Origin: an uncultured Lachnospiraceae bacterium
Lineage (GTDB): Bacteria; Bacillota; Clostridia; Lachnospirales; Lachnospiraceae
Assembly (NCBI GenBank): GCA_910579275.1
Contig: CAJTTO010000004.1
Span: 1-64,000 of the forward strand
Direction: 5' to 3'
Length of the DNA: 64,000 nucleotides
Position numbers and translations under genes: made by a program. A model generated the notes under the pieces. It worked only from the letters and a program-made list of their open reading frames with translations. It did not search any database and was not told the origin of the DNA. Positions 1 to 8,152 of the stretch are shown here, one piece after another. Every line of letters begins with the position of its first letter. Position 1 is the first letter of the stretch.

Positions 1-259
1 CCATCCTGACTACTTTTAAGCTCCCGCTGGTCTGCCAGCCTTCATGCAGGCACTCCGTTTTTACACAGCCTGTCTTAAAATCATAGATACTGTAAATGTT
101 CCTTCTTGTGTCATCACTGATACCAAGACAATATACAAGCGCTTTGTGGTACACGTCCTGATACCTGACCTCTTTCAATTTCTCATAGTAGAATTTTTCA
201 TGTGTATCGCTGATAAAAATAATCGCTTTCTCTGCACTTAACGCTGTATTGTTCTTCAT
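1..259 (-). CDS. DUF6075 family protein, C-terminus beyond window edge
   Basis: The minus strand opens at an ATG at 257-259 with an AGGAGG ribosome binding site about nine bases upstream, and stays open to base 1, so at least 86 residues are coded. I read HEKFYYEKLKEV near residue 20, then YDFKTGCVKTECLHEGWQTS near residue 62. This pattern (an early H-x-x-x-Y helix, then a YDF...I/VK-x-ECL block followed by a Ser-rich turn) is what I know from DUF6075 proteins, small proteins of unknown function that are often carried on mobile elements of Clostridia. The open frame on the opposite strand at 44-241 is a shadow. Family assignment is from memory of the motif and moderately sure; function is unknown. 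Confidence 0.6.
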   Translation of the reverse strand, partial: MKNNTALSAEKAIIFISDTHEKFYYEKLKEVRYQDVYHKALVYCLGISDDTRRNIYSIYDFKTGCVKTECLHEGWQTSGSLKVVRM

Positions 260-597
260 AAATTCATTCCTCCTATTATTTTGAATTTGTAAAAAGAAAT
301 AGGACTAAGCTAGTTTTAACAGCATTTCTGCCATTCACTAATTTAGTCCTATCTAAATCATCAATATGAAATTGTTTACCTTCTACCCTCCTTATGCTAT
401 ACTAAAACCAGTAACTCATTGCTTTCAGGCACTTTGAGTTACATTACTGACATTTCTTCCTATTTTCTTTTGAATCGGCGCCGTCCAAATGAAAAATCAG
501 AAATGCTTTGATGCAAAACTACATTTTTTCATTAGGACTAAATTCGGCGGAAACCCTTGATTTCTCAATGGATTTTTCAACCTGTCATTATAATAAC
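260..597. other. Gene-free stretch with TAGGACTAA inverted repeats (possible element end)
   Basis: No convincing gene lies between the DUF6075 start and the broken spmA. The stretch holds TAGGACTAA at 300-308, its inverse TTAGTCCTA at 343-351, and a third copy, TAGGACTAAATT, at 532-543. The inverse copy also extends to the 12-base form. The first two could form a stem around a 34-base loop. Repeated short motifs beside an abruptly ended core gene are what one expects at the end of an integrated element, but no recombinase is visible inside the window. Confidence 0.45.
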
Positions 598-936
598 TCA
601 AAGCCCCGCCGGCGTCGCTGCCCATCCGAGTCCTAGTATGTTCGCCACAAAGTTTGCGGACAGGGAGTCCCATGCCCTGTGGCCTTTGGGTATCTTTGGG
701 AACAGGAAGCGCATAAATGGCGAGATTAGCCTTGTGAGTCCTGCAATGACTCCGGCTTCTCCCGCCACTTCCATTAATCCTGTCCAAAATGCAACAATGC
801 CGAGCATGGATATCCCAAGTGTGACCGCCTCTTTGGAGGATTGCAGCACTGCATCGGTCACCGCCTGCATATTTCCTGTTACCACGCCAAAAATGATTCC
901 GATAATAAGCATACCGCCCCAGATGTAATTCATCAT
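598..936 (-). pseudogene. spmA: spmA, truncated spore maturation protein A
   Basis: The 112 residues match the first half of SpmA, a membrane nucleoside-recognition (Gate) domain protein needed with SpmB for dehydration of the spore core. The start MNYIWGGMLIIGIIFGVVTG and the later block GLGWAATPAGL are diagnostic. Intact family members run to about 190-200 residues, continuing after PAGL with a KAME-like helix and more membrane segments. Here a TGA stop follows PAGL directly at 598-600, and no frame downstream resumes SpmA or SpmB. The ATG at 936 has AAGAAGG upstream. A broken gene, or the 5' part of one interrupted by an element lying to the left, are both possible. Confidence 0.8.
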
Positions 937-950
937 AGCCGGATACCTTC

Positions 951-981
951 TTTATAATGATATTAGTTCATTGTATGTCAA
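951..981 (-). promoter_or_regulatory. Candidate promoter for spmA
   Basis: On the minus strand TTGACA (981-976) is followed after 17-19 bases by an ATTATAAA stretch suitable as a -10 element. It overlaps the stop codon of niaR and lies just upstream of the spmA start at 936. The spacing is not exact, so this is a moderate call. Confidence 0.35.
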
Positions 982-1538
982 TTGGTGTCCAATAATTCCC
1001 CCTCGTAGGGCAATACCTCGGCAAGATATCCTTTCTGGCGCAGCAAGTCCTCTATCTCATCGAGTATTGTTTCACTTTCCGCGCTGATGGTGTGAAAATG
1101 GTACCCTGATGTCACATTGAGCAGCGGTGTCGATTTGCCTGTCTTGATGTTGTCGACAAACACCTGCACATCCCGACGGTTTCTGATACTTAATGGCACT
1201 GTCATTTTACCGTAAGCCCTGTGGTTAACCATCACTCCCGTAACCGCGCCGCCCAAATCCACTATTGTGTTGAGTTCGTCCTCCACCTGTTCATTAGTGT
1301 GGCAGACTTTGACCGTGCGCACATATTGGTTCTGGCTGTCGGCATCCAGATAATATCCTTTTGTAGTAGACAAAATGGGATGTCCCTCTGTGCGCAGCAG
1401 CGCTATGTCCTGCACAACCACCTGACGGCTTACACCCGTCTTTTTCCCCAAGGCACTTCCGGATATGGGAGTCTGCGACTGCCGCATCAGTGATAACAGT
1501 ATTTTTCTCCGCTCTGCCCCAGTCAATTCCTTTTCCAT
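978..1538 (-). CDS. niaR: NiaR (YrxA) family NAD biosynthesis repressor
   Basis: This 186-residue protein has an N-terminal winged helix-turn-helix (about residues 8-62, with GSALGKKTGVSRQVVVQDI as recognition region) and a C-terminal 3H domain, named for its three conserved histidines. I see VNHRAYGKM and GYHFHTIS, which fit the ligand and metal site. NiaR represses NAD synthesis or niacin uptake genes when niacin is bound. It is the last gene of nadA-nadB-nadC-niaR, a usual arrangement in Firmicutes, so it is probably autoregulated through the operator before nadA. ATG has a GGAAAGGAGG site eight bases upstream. Length and domain order are normal for the family. Confidence 0.88.
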   Translation of the reverse strand: MEKELTGAERRKILLSLMRQSQTPISGSALGKKTGVSRQVVVQDIALLRTEGHPILSTTKGYYLDADSQNQYVRTVKVCHTNEQVEDELNTIVDLGGAVTGVMVNHRAYGKMTVPLSIRNRRDVQVFVDNIKTGKSTPLLNVTSGYHFHTISAESETILDEIEDLLRQKGYLAEVLPYEGELLDTN

Positions 1539-1584
1539 AAGTGCCTCCTTTCCAAAATCGTGATATGTCTGCCGTGCCGGAACA

Positions 1585-2439
1585 TTACTCCAGTACTTTC
1601 AGATGTTTAAGACTGATATCCAGAATCGGTGCGGAATGTGTAAGCGCTCCGCTTGAAACATAGTCAATTCCAAGGCGCGCAATCGTCCTGACGTTTTCTT
1701 TTGTAATATTTCCCGAGCATTCCGTCTCCGCCCTGCCGTTTATAATATGGATTGCCTCTGTCATCATATCCGGTGTCATATTGTCAAGCATGATGATATC
1801 TGCACCCGCTTCCACTGCCTCCTTAACCATGTCAAGATTTTCCACCTCGACTTCAATTCTTCTCACAAACGGGGCGTAGGCTTTTGCCGCCTTAATTGCC
1901 TGCGCCACGCCGCCTGCCGCATCAATGTGGTTGTCCTTCAAAAGGACACCGTCGGACAGGTTGTATCTGTGGTTTCCGCCGCCGCCGACACGCACTGCAT
2001 ATTTTTCAAATACACGCATGCCCGGCGTTGTCTTTCTGGTGTCGAGCAGCTTTGTCGACGTCCCCTCCAGAAGCTTTACAACGCTGTTTGTATATGTGGC
2101 GATACCACTTAGGCGCTGTAAATAGTTCAGTGCCGTGCGTTCTCCGGAAAGAAGCACACGCACATCTCCCCTGACAACCGCAAGCAGCTCTCCCTGTTTT
2201 ACAAAATCCCCGTCCTTCACTTTGCATATAATCTCTGTCTGCGGGTCGAGCAGCGTAAACACCCTCTCAAAAATACCAAGTCCGGCAATAATACCATCCT
2301 CCTTACAGATTAGCTGCACTTCGCCCTTTTTATATTCCGGCATGACGGCATTGGTCGACACATCCTCATAATTAATATCCTCCTCCAACGCCATTTTTAT
2401 GTATTTTTCTGCCACTAGCTGCATCGTAACTGGATTCAT
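1585..2439 (-). CDS. nadC: Quinolinate phosphoribosyltransferase (nicotinate-nucleotide pyrophosphorylase, carboxylating)
   Basis: NadC converts quinolinate and PRPP to nicotinate mononucleotide, the third step of de novo NAD synthesis in the cytoplasm. The 284 residues are full length. Visible signatures are DTRKTTPG at residues 133-140, GGGGNHRYNLSDGVLLKDNH just after it, the acidic strand IEVEVEN and the C-terminal phosphate-binding IDYVSSGALTHS. It begins five bases after the nadB stop, with AAGGAAA before the ATG, and is followed by niaR, so it is cotranscribed in the nad operon. No anomaly seen. Confidence 0.95.
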   Translation of the reverse strand: MNPVTMQLVAEKYIKMALEEDINYEDVSTNAVMPEYKKGEVQLICKEDGIIAGLGIFERVFTLLDPQTEIICKVKDGDFVKQGELLAVVRGDVRVLLSGERTALNYLQRLSGIATYTNSVVKLLEGTSTKLLDTRKTTPGMRVFEKYAVRVGGGGNHRYNLSDGVLLKDNHIDAAGGVAQAIKAAKAYAPFVRRIEVEVENLDMVKEAVEAGADIIMLDNMTPDMMTEAIHIINGRAETECSGNITKENVRTIARLGIDYVSSGALTHSAPILDISLKHLKVLE

Positions 2440-2444
2440 TTTCC

Positions 2445-3635
2445 TTACTTCCTTTCTGAATTAATTATTTTAATTGCTGCGCGTTGTGCAAAAACAAGAC
2501 TCTCGAGCAAGCTGTTGCTGGCAAGCCTGTTTTTTCCGTGGACACCATTGCAGCTCGTCTCCCCAACAGCATACAGGTGTTCCATCGTCGTCTGGGAATC
2601 GCTGTCCACACGGATGCCCCCCATAAAATAGTGCTGTGCCGGCACAATCGGCACAGGCTCTTTCAACAAGTCAAAGCCCTCCTCGAGACACCGCTGATAG
2701 ATATTCGGAAAATGCTCCCTGATGATGTGCTCCGGAACATTCTCGAAAGAAAGATACTCGTATGCCGTTCCCTCCTTTTCCATCTCCTTGTGTATCGCCT
2801 CAGTAACAATATCCCTCGGGAGAAGCTCATCCACAAAGCGCTCTCCCTTATGGTTTAAAATAACGGCTCCCTCCCCCCTTGCCGACTCCGATATCAGGAA
2901 ACTCCTGCCCGGTTTCGTGCTATAGAGGCAGGTCGGATGAATCTGCACGTAATCCATATGCTCCAGGGCAATTCCATGCTCCTTGGCAATCCGGCAGGAA
3001 TCTCCTGTCAGCAGCGGAAAGTTGGTGGAGTGCTGATAAAGACCGCCGATGCCGCCTGTCGCCATGACTGAATTATGTGCATAGATCAGCAGTTCGCCCT
3101 TCTCCTGTGTCTCTGCCTTGATGCCGATGCAGATGCCGTCTTTTTCTATGATGTCGGTCATTGTCGTGTATTCCATTATCGTAACATTTCGCAGCGTTTT
3201 CACATGTGACAACAATGTAGTTGTGATTTCCTCGCCGGTAATATCCTTGTGAAAACAGATACGCGGTCTGGAATGCGCCCCCTCCCTCGTGTAGGCAAGG
3301 CTTCCGTCACTGTTTTTCTCAAACTGCACGCCGAGCGCCAGCAGATGGTTGATTATCCCCCTGCTTGAGCGAATCATAATCTCAACGCTCTCTCTGCGGT
3401 TCTCATAATGTCCCGCCCGCATCGTGTCCTCAAAATACGCGTCATAATCATTTTCGTCGCGGAGCACACAGATACCGCCCTGTGCCAGCATGGAGTCACA
3501 GCTTGCGATGTCTTCTTTTGACAGCATCAGTATCTTCATATCCCGTGGCAGCGAGAGTGCCGTGTAAAGTCCCGCCACACCACATCCGGCAATGACCACA
3601 TCATAATTTTGTTCCTTTGTCATCTTTCTAACCAT
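2445..3635 (-). CDS. nadB: L-aspartate oxidase
   Basis: NadB oxidises L-aspartate to iminoaspartate using FAD and is the first enzyme of NAD synthesis. The N-terminal dinucleotide-binding motif VIAGCGVAGLYTALSL, the ATGGIGGLYQHSTN loop, the substrate-site QIHPTCLY and the C-terminal NRLASNSLLESLVFAQRAA are all present. At 396 residues it ends soon after the FAD-domain closing motif and lacks most of the C-terminal helical domain of the roughly 530-residue Bacillus and Escherichia enzymes. Short forms are, to my knowledge, found in Clostridia. The start at 3635 follows GGAAAGG; an ATG four codons on is an alternative. Second gene of the nad operon. Confidence 0.93.
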   Translation of the reverse strand: MVRKMTKEQNYDVVIAGCGVAGLYTALSLPRDMKILMLSKEDIASCDSMLAQGGICVLRDENDYDAYFEDTMRAGHYENRRESVEIMIRSSRGIINHLLALGVQFEKNSDGSLAYTREGAHSRPRICFHKDITGEEITTTLLSHVKTLRNVTIMEYTTMTDIIEKDGICIGIKAETQEKGELLIYAHNSVMATGGIGGLYQHSTNFPLLTGDSCRIAKEHGIALEHMDYVQIHPTCLYSTKPGRSFLISESARGEGAVILNHKGERFVDELLPRDIVTEAIHKEMEKEGTAYEYLSFENVPEHIIREHFPNIYQRCLEEGFDLLKEPVPIVPAQHYFMGGIRVDSDSQTTMEHLYAVGETSCNGVHGKNRLASNSLLESLVFAQRAAIKIINSERK

Positions 3636-3694
3636 GCCCTTTCCACAGGTTTTCCCATACGCCTGTCATCAGAACTGCGCAGCCGGCTTTATCA

Positions 3695-4603
3695 TTACCG
3701 TGCCAGTTCCAGCATACGCGTAAGCGTCCGCTTAGCCGCCTCGTCTGCATGTCCGTTGTCCATCTTCACCTCATGACTGCCGTTTTTCAGCACATCAATA
3801 ATTTTATCCAGTGTGATTTTCTTCATGTCCGTACACACCGGTTCTGTCTCCGGAAAATAAAATACCGCATCCTTTCTCGCCTGCTCCAGCGCATAGCGCA
3901 CACCGGATTCCGTTCCGATAATAAACGCCTTGTCCGCGCTGTCCTTTGCAAAATCAATAATGCCGCTCGTGGAACCCACGTAGTCCGCAAGCTCCAGAAT
4001 TTTGCCCGTGCATTCCGGGTGTACCAGAACTTTTGCTTCCGGATGACGTTCCTTTAATTCCCTAATTTCCGTTTCACGCATATTCTCATGGATGGGACAG
4101 TATCCTTCATTGTATATGAAATTTTTTTCGGGAACATTTCGGGCGACAAAATGCGCAAGGTTTCTGTCCGGTATAAACAAAATATTTTTGTTCGGCAGAT
4201 TTCGGACAATGCGGACTGCATTTGCAGAAGTCACGCTTACATCAGACCACGACTTTATTTCCGCCGTAGAGTTGATGTAGCACACCACAGCCAAATCCTC
4301 GTACTGCTGCCTTGCCTTTTTTACGGTTTCTTCCGTAACCATATGCGCCATCGGGCAGTCCGCGTCGGCGTCAGGCATCAGCACCGTCTTGTCCGGATTT
4401 AGAAGCTTTGCGCTCTCCCCCATAAACGACACTCCGCAGAATACAATTGTCCTGTTCGGCATCTCGACCGCCTTCCTGCTAAGAAAATAGGAATCGCCTA
4501 TGCAGTCGGCAATCTCCTGTACTTCCGGACGCACATAGTAGTGCGCCAGTATGACTGCATCCTTTTCCACTTTGAGCTTCTGTATTTCTAACTGTTTTGT
4601 CAT
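3695..4603 (-). CDS. nadA: Quinolinate synthase
   Basis: NadA condenses iminoaspartate with dihydroxyacetone phosphate to quinolinate using an oxygen-sensitive [4Fe-4S] cluster. The 302-residue protein shows the three expected cluster cysteines in context: VVCYINSTAE (about residue 108), HPECTGKILELAD (about 198) and PETEPVCTDMKKI (about 258). It also has the early ILAHYYVRPEVQ and IVFCGVSFMGESAKLL motifs. It is the first gene of the operon nadA-nadB-nadC-niaR and has a good site, TTGGAGGATTGTC, before the ATG. A strong promoter with an overlapping palindrome lies 60-100 bases upstream. Confidence 0.95.
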   Translation of the reverse strand: MTKQLEIQKLKVEKDAVILAHYYVRPEVQEIADCIGDSYFLSRKAVEMPNRTIVFCGVSFMGESAKLLNPDKTVLMPDADADCPMAHMVTEETVKKARQQYEDLAVVCYINSTAEIKSWSDVSVTSANAVRIVRNLPNKNILFIPDRNLAHFVARNVPEKNFIYNEGYCPIHENMRETEIRELKERHPEAKVLVHPECTGKILELADYVGSTSGIIDFAKDSADKAFIIGTESGVRYALEQARKDAVFYFPETEPVCTDMKKITLDKIIDVLKNGSHEVKMDNGHADEAAKRTLTRMLELAR

Positions 4604-4661
4604 GACAATCCTCCAATTGTGTTATCCGGTCAATAGCCGTCTTTTGCACTTGCTTTTTTGG

Positions 4662-4690
4662 AGTATAACACATATCTTTACAGCTGACAA
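4662..4690 (-). promoter_or_regulatory. Promoter of the nadABC-niaR operon
   Basis: On the minus strand TTGTCA (4690-4685) and TATACT (4667-4662) are separated by exactly 17 bases, about 60 bases before the nadA start. This is a near-consensus housekeeping promoter, and its -35 box sits inside the palindrome described separately. Confidence 0.8.
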
Positions 4691-4700
4691 GACACCTGTA
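4679..4700. promoter_or_regulatory. Palindromic operator, probable NiaR binding site
   Basis: The 22-base palindrome has TACAG arms at both ends (plus strand TACAGCTGACAAGACACC then TGTA) with 16 of 22 positions symmetric. It covers the -35 box of the nadA promoter, so a bound repressor would block RNA polymerase. NiaR, coded as the last gene of this operon, is known to bind palindromes of this general type with niacin as co-repressor. Assignment to NiaR is inference from position and symmetry. Confidence 0.65.
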
Positions 4701-4913
4701 ATGACATTTTTTGGTTTTAAACGAATTATTCTCGCGCGCATAGGATGTCCGACAGCCTGCCTGTGTATTTCTTACGTAAAGGAAAAACCACTGTATATGT
4801 TTTTTCACATTGCACCTATGTGTAATCAAGTAGAGAAGATTTATCTTCTCTCTACTCACCGCGCAACCCATGCGCCGCCTTAGCGGCATAATTCATCTGC
4901 ACGGGTCTGCGCA

Positions 4914-4944
4914 TAAAAAAACACTTAAGATTACTCCTAAGTGT
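4914..4944 (-). terminator. Rho-independent terminator after the MazG-like gene
   Basis: On the minus strand ACACTTA pairs with TAAGTGT around a ten-base loop and is followed by seven T. It lies about 30 bases past the stop codon of the gene at 4975-5301. Confidence 0.85.
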
Positions 4945-4974
4945 ATTATGCTGCTCTCTTCGGCAAACCGGAAT

Positions 4975-5301
4975 CTACCAACGCGTCATATTCTTTTCAA
5001 ACTTTGCAGTATATGCCTGCTTTAATTCATCAGCAGATATTCCATAGCATATCATGACATCATTATAATGCATAAGAACATCCGCCATTTCTTCAACAAG
5101 ATCGTTTCTTAGTGCAGCATCATCAGATGCCTTTACATCCCCATGCTTTTTAATAATGTCAATCACTTCGCCAATTTCGCCCACCATCCAAAGCAAATTG
5201 TTTTTACCCGTTTCGGGCGAAAGCATTTCCCATTTATCTTTATATTTCTCCTGAAGCCTTTTTTGCATGTCTAACATTTCATTGATACTAAAATCATCCA
5301 T
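4975..5301 (-). CDS. MazG-like nucleotide pyrophosphohydrolase
   Basis: A 108-residue all-helical protein with the MazG/dUTPase-type metal signature: GEIGEVID (about residues 41-48) and EEMADVLMHYNDV (about 70-82), giving the ExxE...ExxD arrangement that binds magnesium. Members hydrolyse (d)NTPs to monophosphates and act in nucleotide pool cleaning. Which nucleotide this one prefers cannot be read from sequence. The start has AGAAAGGA eight bases upstream, and a terminator follows, so it appears monocistronic. Length is usual for the short single-domain branch. Confidence 0.82.
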   Translation of the reverse strand: MDDFSINEMLDMQKRLQEKYKDKWEMLSPETGKNNLLWMVGEIGEVIDIIKKHGDVKASDDAALRNDLVEEMADVLMHYNDVMICYGISADELKQAYTAKFEKNMTRW

Positions 5302-5482
5302 AAAACCATTCCTTTCTTCGAACCGTAAAAATCAAAATGCATTGGTTATTTACTGCCCTTCTATTTGCGCCAAGGTAACTACCCGCAAGCCCCCACAGAA
5401 GTCGATACATAGTCACGGGCATATCAATCCCTGATCTAATGTTCGTCCATGCAGCCTTAGCCTTTTCCAATCTCAATTTCAA

Positions 5483-6060
5483 AAATCATCCATTGTCAGG
5501 CATCTAATCTTACCCGTTCAAATGACTGCCCGAATTTCAGTATCCGTTTGTTTTCACATTATACCACCAATATATGAACTATTCAACCATTTATCCTCCA
5601 TGGCAGTCGATTATGAAACCTTCCTTATACTGTTCACAAGTCAGGAATGCGCCGAACTGCGCATTCCGTGAAAAAACGTACAGCATGAAAAGAAAAAATC
5701 CATTTGTGAAGCAAATTTTGCACGGATTTTTGCCTGTTACTATCCACACGTAACTTTACATTTACTGCTAATTATGGCTTTTCAATCCACATGAGAAAAC
5801 GTTTTGCCTGTGCATAAAATTCCACATGCGCAGCGAACGCAGTTCGTACTGCAATTTTTGTATGGATTTTTACCTGTTACCGGATATGAAACGGTCAGTA
5901 CACTAGAGCGTGTTTGAAGCTTGACTTCCGGCCGGACGGATTAGTTGTACGTTTGCACAAAACAGTACGTTTGATAAATGTAAAAAAGACCTGTTGACTT
6001 CACTTCTTGAGACTGTTACAATTTTTATTATAAATGACATATCCTGCCAGTTCTTTTTAT
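5483..6060. other. Gene-free stretch with degenerate short repeats
   Basis: No supported gene. Two related segments occur at about 5713-5742 and 5842-5884, both ending in GGATTTTT then G/A, C/T, C, C/T, GTTAC. A third relative is inverted at 33961-33998. CTAGAGCGTGTTTGAAG at 5903-5919 is a member of another short motif seen at 6432-6470 and 9773. They look like remains of small dispersed elements. Confidence 0.5.
5994..6022 (+). promoter_or_regulatory. Promoter for the TSCPD gene
   Basis: TTGACT (5994-5999) and TACAAT (6017-6022) are separated by 17 bases, and lie about 45-95 bases before the candidate starts of the TSCPD gene. Good match to the housekeeping consensus. Confidence 0.75.
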
Positions 6061-6115
6061 AGGAGAAATGGCAGACAGTCTGATAAATATTTTGATGAAA
6101 GGTCAGGTAAAATTT

Positions 6116-6373
6116 ATGCAGTACAAGACAAGCGGAACCTGCTCACAGATGATTGATTTTGAGGTCGACGGGGATGTGATAAAATCCGTCGCGTTCACAG
6201 GCGGATGTAACGGCAATTTGCAGGGAATCTCGGCACTGGTCACCGGAATGAAAGTGGACGACGCCATCTCGAAGCTCAAAGGCATCAAATGCGGATTCAA
6301 AAGCACCTCCTGTCCGGATCAGCTGGCTCATGCGCTGGAGCAGTACAAGGGCACGTCATCCGAAAGGGAATAA
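6116..6373 (+). CDS. TSCPD domain protein (TIGR03905 type)
   Basis: A small 85-residue protein of the TSCPD family, named after its C-terminal motif, seen here as STSCPDQLAHAL. An N-terminal YKTSGTCSQMIDFEVDGD and central FTGGCNGNLQGIS complete the family pattern. The conserved cysteines suggest metal or cluster binding, related to the tail domain of some ribonucleotide reductases, but function is unknown. The frame is open from an ATG at 6068 (16 residues more), yet homologs begin at M-x-Y-K-T. The AGGAG before 6068 is only two bases from that ATG, so I prefer 6116; this choice is uncertain. Confidence 0.8.
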   Translation: MQYKTSGTCSQMIDFEVDGDVIKSVAFTGGCNGNLQGISALVTGMKVDDAISKLKGIKCGFKSTSCPDQLAHALEQYKGTSSERE

Positions 6374-6431
6374 AAATCCAGCAACTCTGCATTACATACT
6401 GGAGAAAATAAAATTTTTGAATATACTATCA

Positions 6432-6470
6432 CTAGAACGTATTTGAAAAACATATTCGGACACGCTCTAG
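6432..6470. repeat. Imperfect inverted repeat before murG
   Basis: CTAGAACGTATTTGAA (6432-6447) pairs imperfectly with the segment ending CACGCTCTAG at 6470. The arms match the CTAGAGCGTGTTTGAA motif at 5903. It lies 26 bases before the murG start and could be a hairpin in its leader or a mobile-element remnant. Confidence 0.45.
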
Positions 6471-6495
6471 AGAAAAAATCGGAGGCTTTAAAATT

Positions 6496-7593
6496 ATGAA
6501 ACGCATCGTTTTCACTGGCGGCGGCTCCGCCGGACATGTGACTCCAAACATCGCTCTTTTCCCCAGACTTAAAAGCATGGGATATGATATACATTATATC
6601 GGTTCTTATGATGGCATTGAGCGGAAACTGATAGAGGATTACCGTATTCCGTATTATGGCATATCGACCGGAAAACTCAGAAGATATTTTGATGTGAAAA
6701 ACTTCAGCGACCCGTTCCGCGTACTGAAAGGATTTGCCGAGGCAAGAAAAATTTTAAAGACGCTCAAACCGGATGTTGTCTTCAGCAAAGGAGGATTTGT
6801 AAGTGTTCCTGTTGTGCGCGCCGCCGCACTGCTGAAAATCCCATGTATAATTCATGAATCGGATATGACACCCGGTCTGGCAAACAATCTGTGCATTCCC
6901 GTCGCGCAGAAAGTCTGCTGCAATTTCCCCGAAACCATGCAGGAGCTTCCTGCCGAAAAGGCGATTCTCACAGGATCCCCGATTCGCAATGAACTTACAA
7001 AGGGAAACTGCGAAAAAGGTCTTGAGATGTGCGGTTTCAACACGGCAAAGCCTGTCATTATGGTTATCGGCGGAAGCCTTGGCGCTGCCGGTGTCAACAA
7101 GCTCATTCGCGAGGCGCTGCCTAAGCTTCTCGAAGATTTTCAGATTGTGCATATCTGCGGCAAAGAAAAAATAGACAATTTGCTGCTCAACACAAAAGGT
7201 TACAAACAGTTTGAGTACGTAAAGGAAGACTTAAAAGATTTGTTCGCCATGGCTGATATTGTCATCTCACGCGCAGGGGCAAACGCCATCTGTGAACTTC
7301 TTGCACTGCGCAAGCCAAATCTCCTGATACCGCTTCCCGCCCACGCAAGCCGCGGGGATCAGATATTAAACGCAAAAAGTTTTGAGTCACAAGGCTTTTC
7401 GATGGTTGCCGACGAGGACTACCTCACAGCCGTGACTTTGACCGAAAAAGTACACGAACTGTATTTCACAAGGCAGTCTTATGTCGACGCAATGCAGAAC
7501 AGCAAAATCAAGGATTCCATCGAAACCATTACTGCTTTGATAGAGGAAACCATAAGCAGCAGTCCTGCAAACAGAAAAAAGCAAAAGGTCTAG
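6496..7593 (+). CDS. murG: MurG, UDP-GlcNAc:lipid I N-acetylglucosaminyltransferase
   Basis: MurG adds GlcNAc to lipid I on the inner face of the membrane to form lipid II for peptidoglycan. The 365-residue GT28 protein has FTGGGSAGHVTPNIAL at the N-terminus (glycine-rich acceptor loop), SKGGFVSVPVVRAA and HESDMTPGLANN in the first lobe, and the second lobe's VIGGSLGAAGVN plus the UDP-GlcNAc site SRAGANAICELLALRKPNLLIPLP. The start follows TCGGAGGC. It stands outside any division cluster, with its own leader and a strong terminator, which is common for the second, stand-alone MurG type in Clostridia. Whether another murG exists elsewhere in this genome cannot be seen. Confidence 0.92.
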   Translation: MKRIVFTGGGSAGHVTPNIALFPRLKSMGYDIHYIGSYDGIERKLIEDYRIPYYGISTGKLRRYFDVKNFSDPFRVLKGFAEARKILKTLKPDVVFSKGGFVSVPVVRAAALLKIPCIIHESDMTPGLANNLCIPVAQKVCCNFPETMQELPAEKAILTGSPIRNELTKGNCEKGLEMCGFNTAKPVIMVIGGSLGAAGVNKLIREALPKLLEDFQIVHICGKEKIDNLLLNTKGYKQFEYVKEDLKDLFAMADIVISRAGANAICELLALRKPNLLIPLPAHASRGDQILNAKSFESQGFSMVADEDYLTAVTLTEKVHELYFTRQSYVDAMQNSKIKDSIETITALIEETISSSPANRKKQKV

Positions 7594-7598
7594 ACACT

Positions 7599-7630
7599 AA
7601 AAAACCATCGCGCGCCACGATGGTTTTTTG
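7599..7630 (+). terminator. Bidirectional terminator between murG and HIT gene
   Basis: AAAAAACCATCG pairs with CGATGGTTTTTT around a short loop, giving a T tract on both strands. It serves murG on the plus strand and the convergent HIT gene on the minus strand. Confidence 0.9.
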
Positions 7631-7652
7631 TTTAGTGATTTGAGTGGAACCG

Positions 7653-8063
7653 TTATCCTGTAATCTGATTCCGGACTGCATCAATTTCCTCCGGCGTCAT
7701 CCCACACGGCTTCATTACAAGGTTCTGGTTGTCGTCCTTATATCTGGGGATTAGATGCACATGAAAATGGAATACAGTCTGCCCCGCCACCTCATTGTTG
7801 TTCTGAACCACATTGAAACCGTCGCATCCCAGTTTTTCCGTCATGACTGCCGCCATTTTCTTTGCCAGAGGAAGTACTTTTGCCGCCGTGTTGTCATCAA
7901 TCTCATACAAATTCTTATAATGACTTTTTGGCAGAATCAGCGCATGTCCCCTTGTCACAGGACTCAGGTCAAGAATCACCCGAAAAGCATCATCTTCGTA
8001 CAATGTTCCTGACGGTATTTCTCCGTTTGCAATTTTACAAAAAATACAATTGTCGTCTTTCAT
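7653..8063 (-). CDS. HIT family hydrolase
   Basis: A 136-residue histidine triad protein of the HinT-like branch. The N-terminus has CIFCKIANGEIPS, with two cysteines of a likely zinc site, and the catalytic triad is FHFHVHLIPRY near residue 99. Members hydrolyse nucleoside phosphoramidates such as adenylated amines. The ATG has GAGAGGAAG upstream. It faces murG across a shared terminator. Full length, nothing unusual. Confidence 0.93.
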   Translation of the reverse strand: MKDDNCIFCKIANGEIPSGTLYEDDAFRVILDLSPVTRGHALILPKSHYKNLYEIDDNTAAKVLPLAKKMAAVMTEKLGCDGFNVVQNNNEVAGQTVFHFHVHLIPRYKDDNQNLVMKPCGMTPEEIDAVRNQITG

Positions 8064-8152
8064 ATTCTACTTCCTCTCTTTCTCGGCAGCTGCCGTAACG
8101 AATCTGCTCACATGGCACTAACTTATTCTCATAGACAGTCCCGTTCAAATTC

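Noticed and set aside
4832..4851. AGAGAAGAT/ATCTTCTCT hairpin
   Set aside because: Perfect small hairpin but without T tract or nearby gene end; no role could be assigned.
4479..4889. Long minus-strand frame over the nadA leader
   Set aside because: It covers the nadA promoter, operator and start in another frame; composition is Cys/Arg/His-rich as in shadow frames.
5294..5482. 62-codon minus-strand frame upstream of the MazG-like gene
   Set aside because: No ribosome binding site, TTG start, no recognisable domain; it may be an eroded fragment but cannot be supported.
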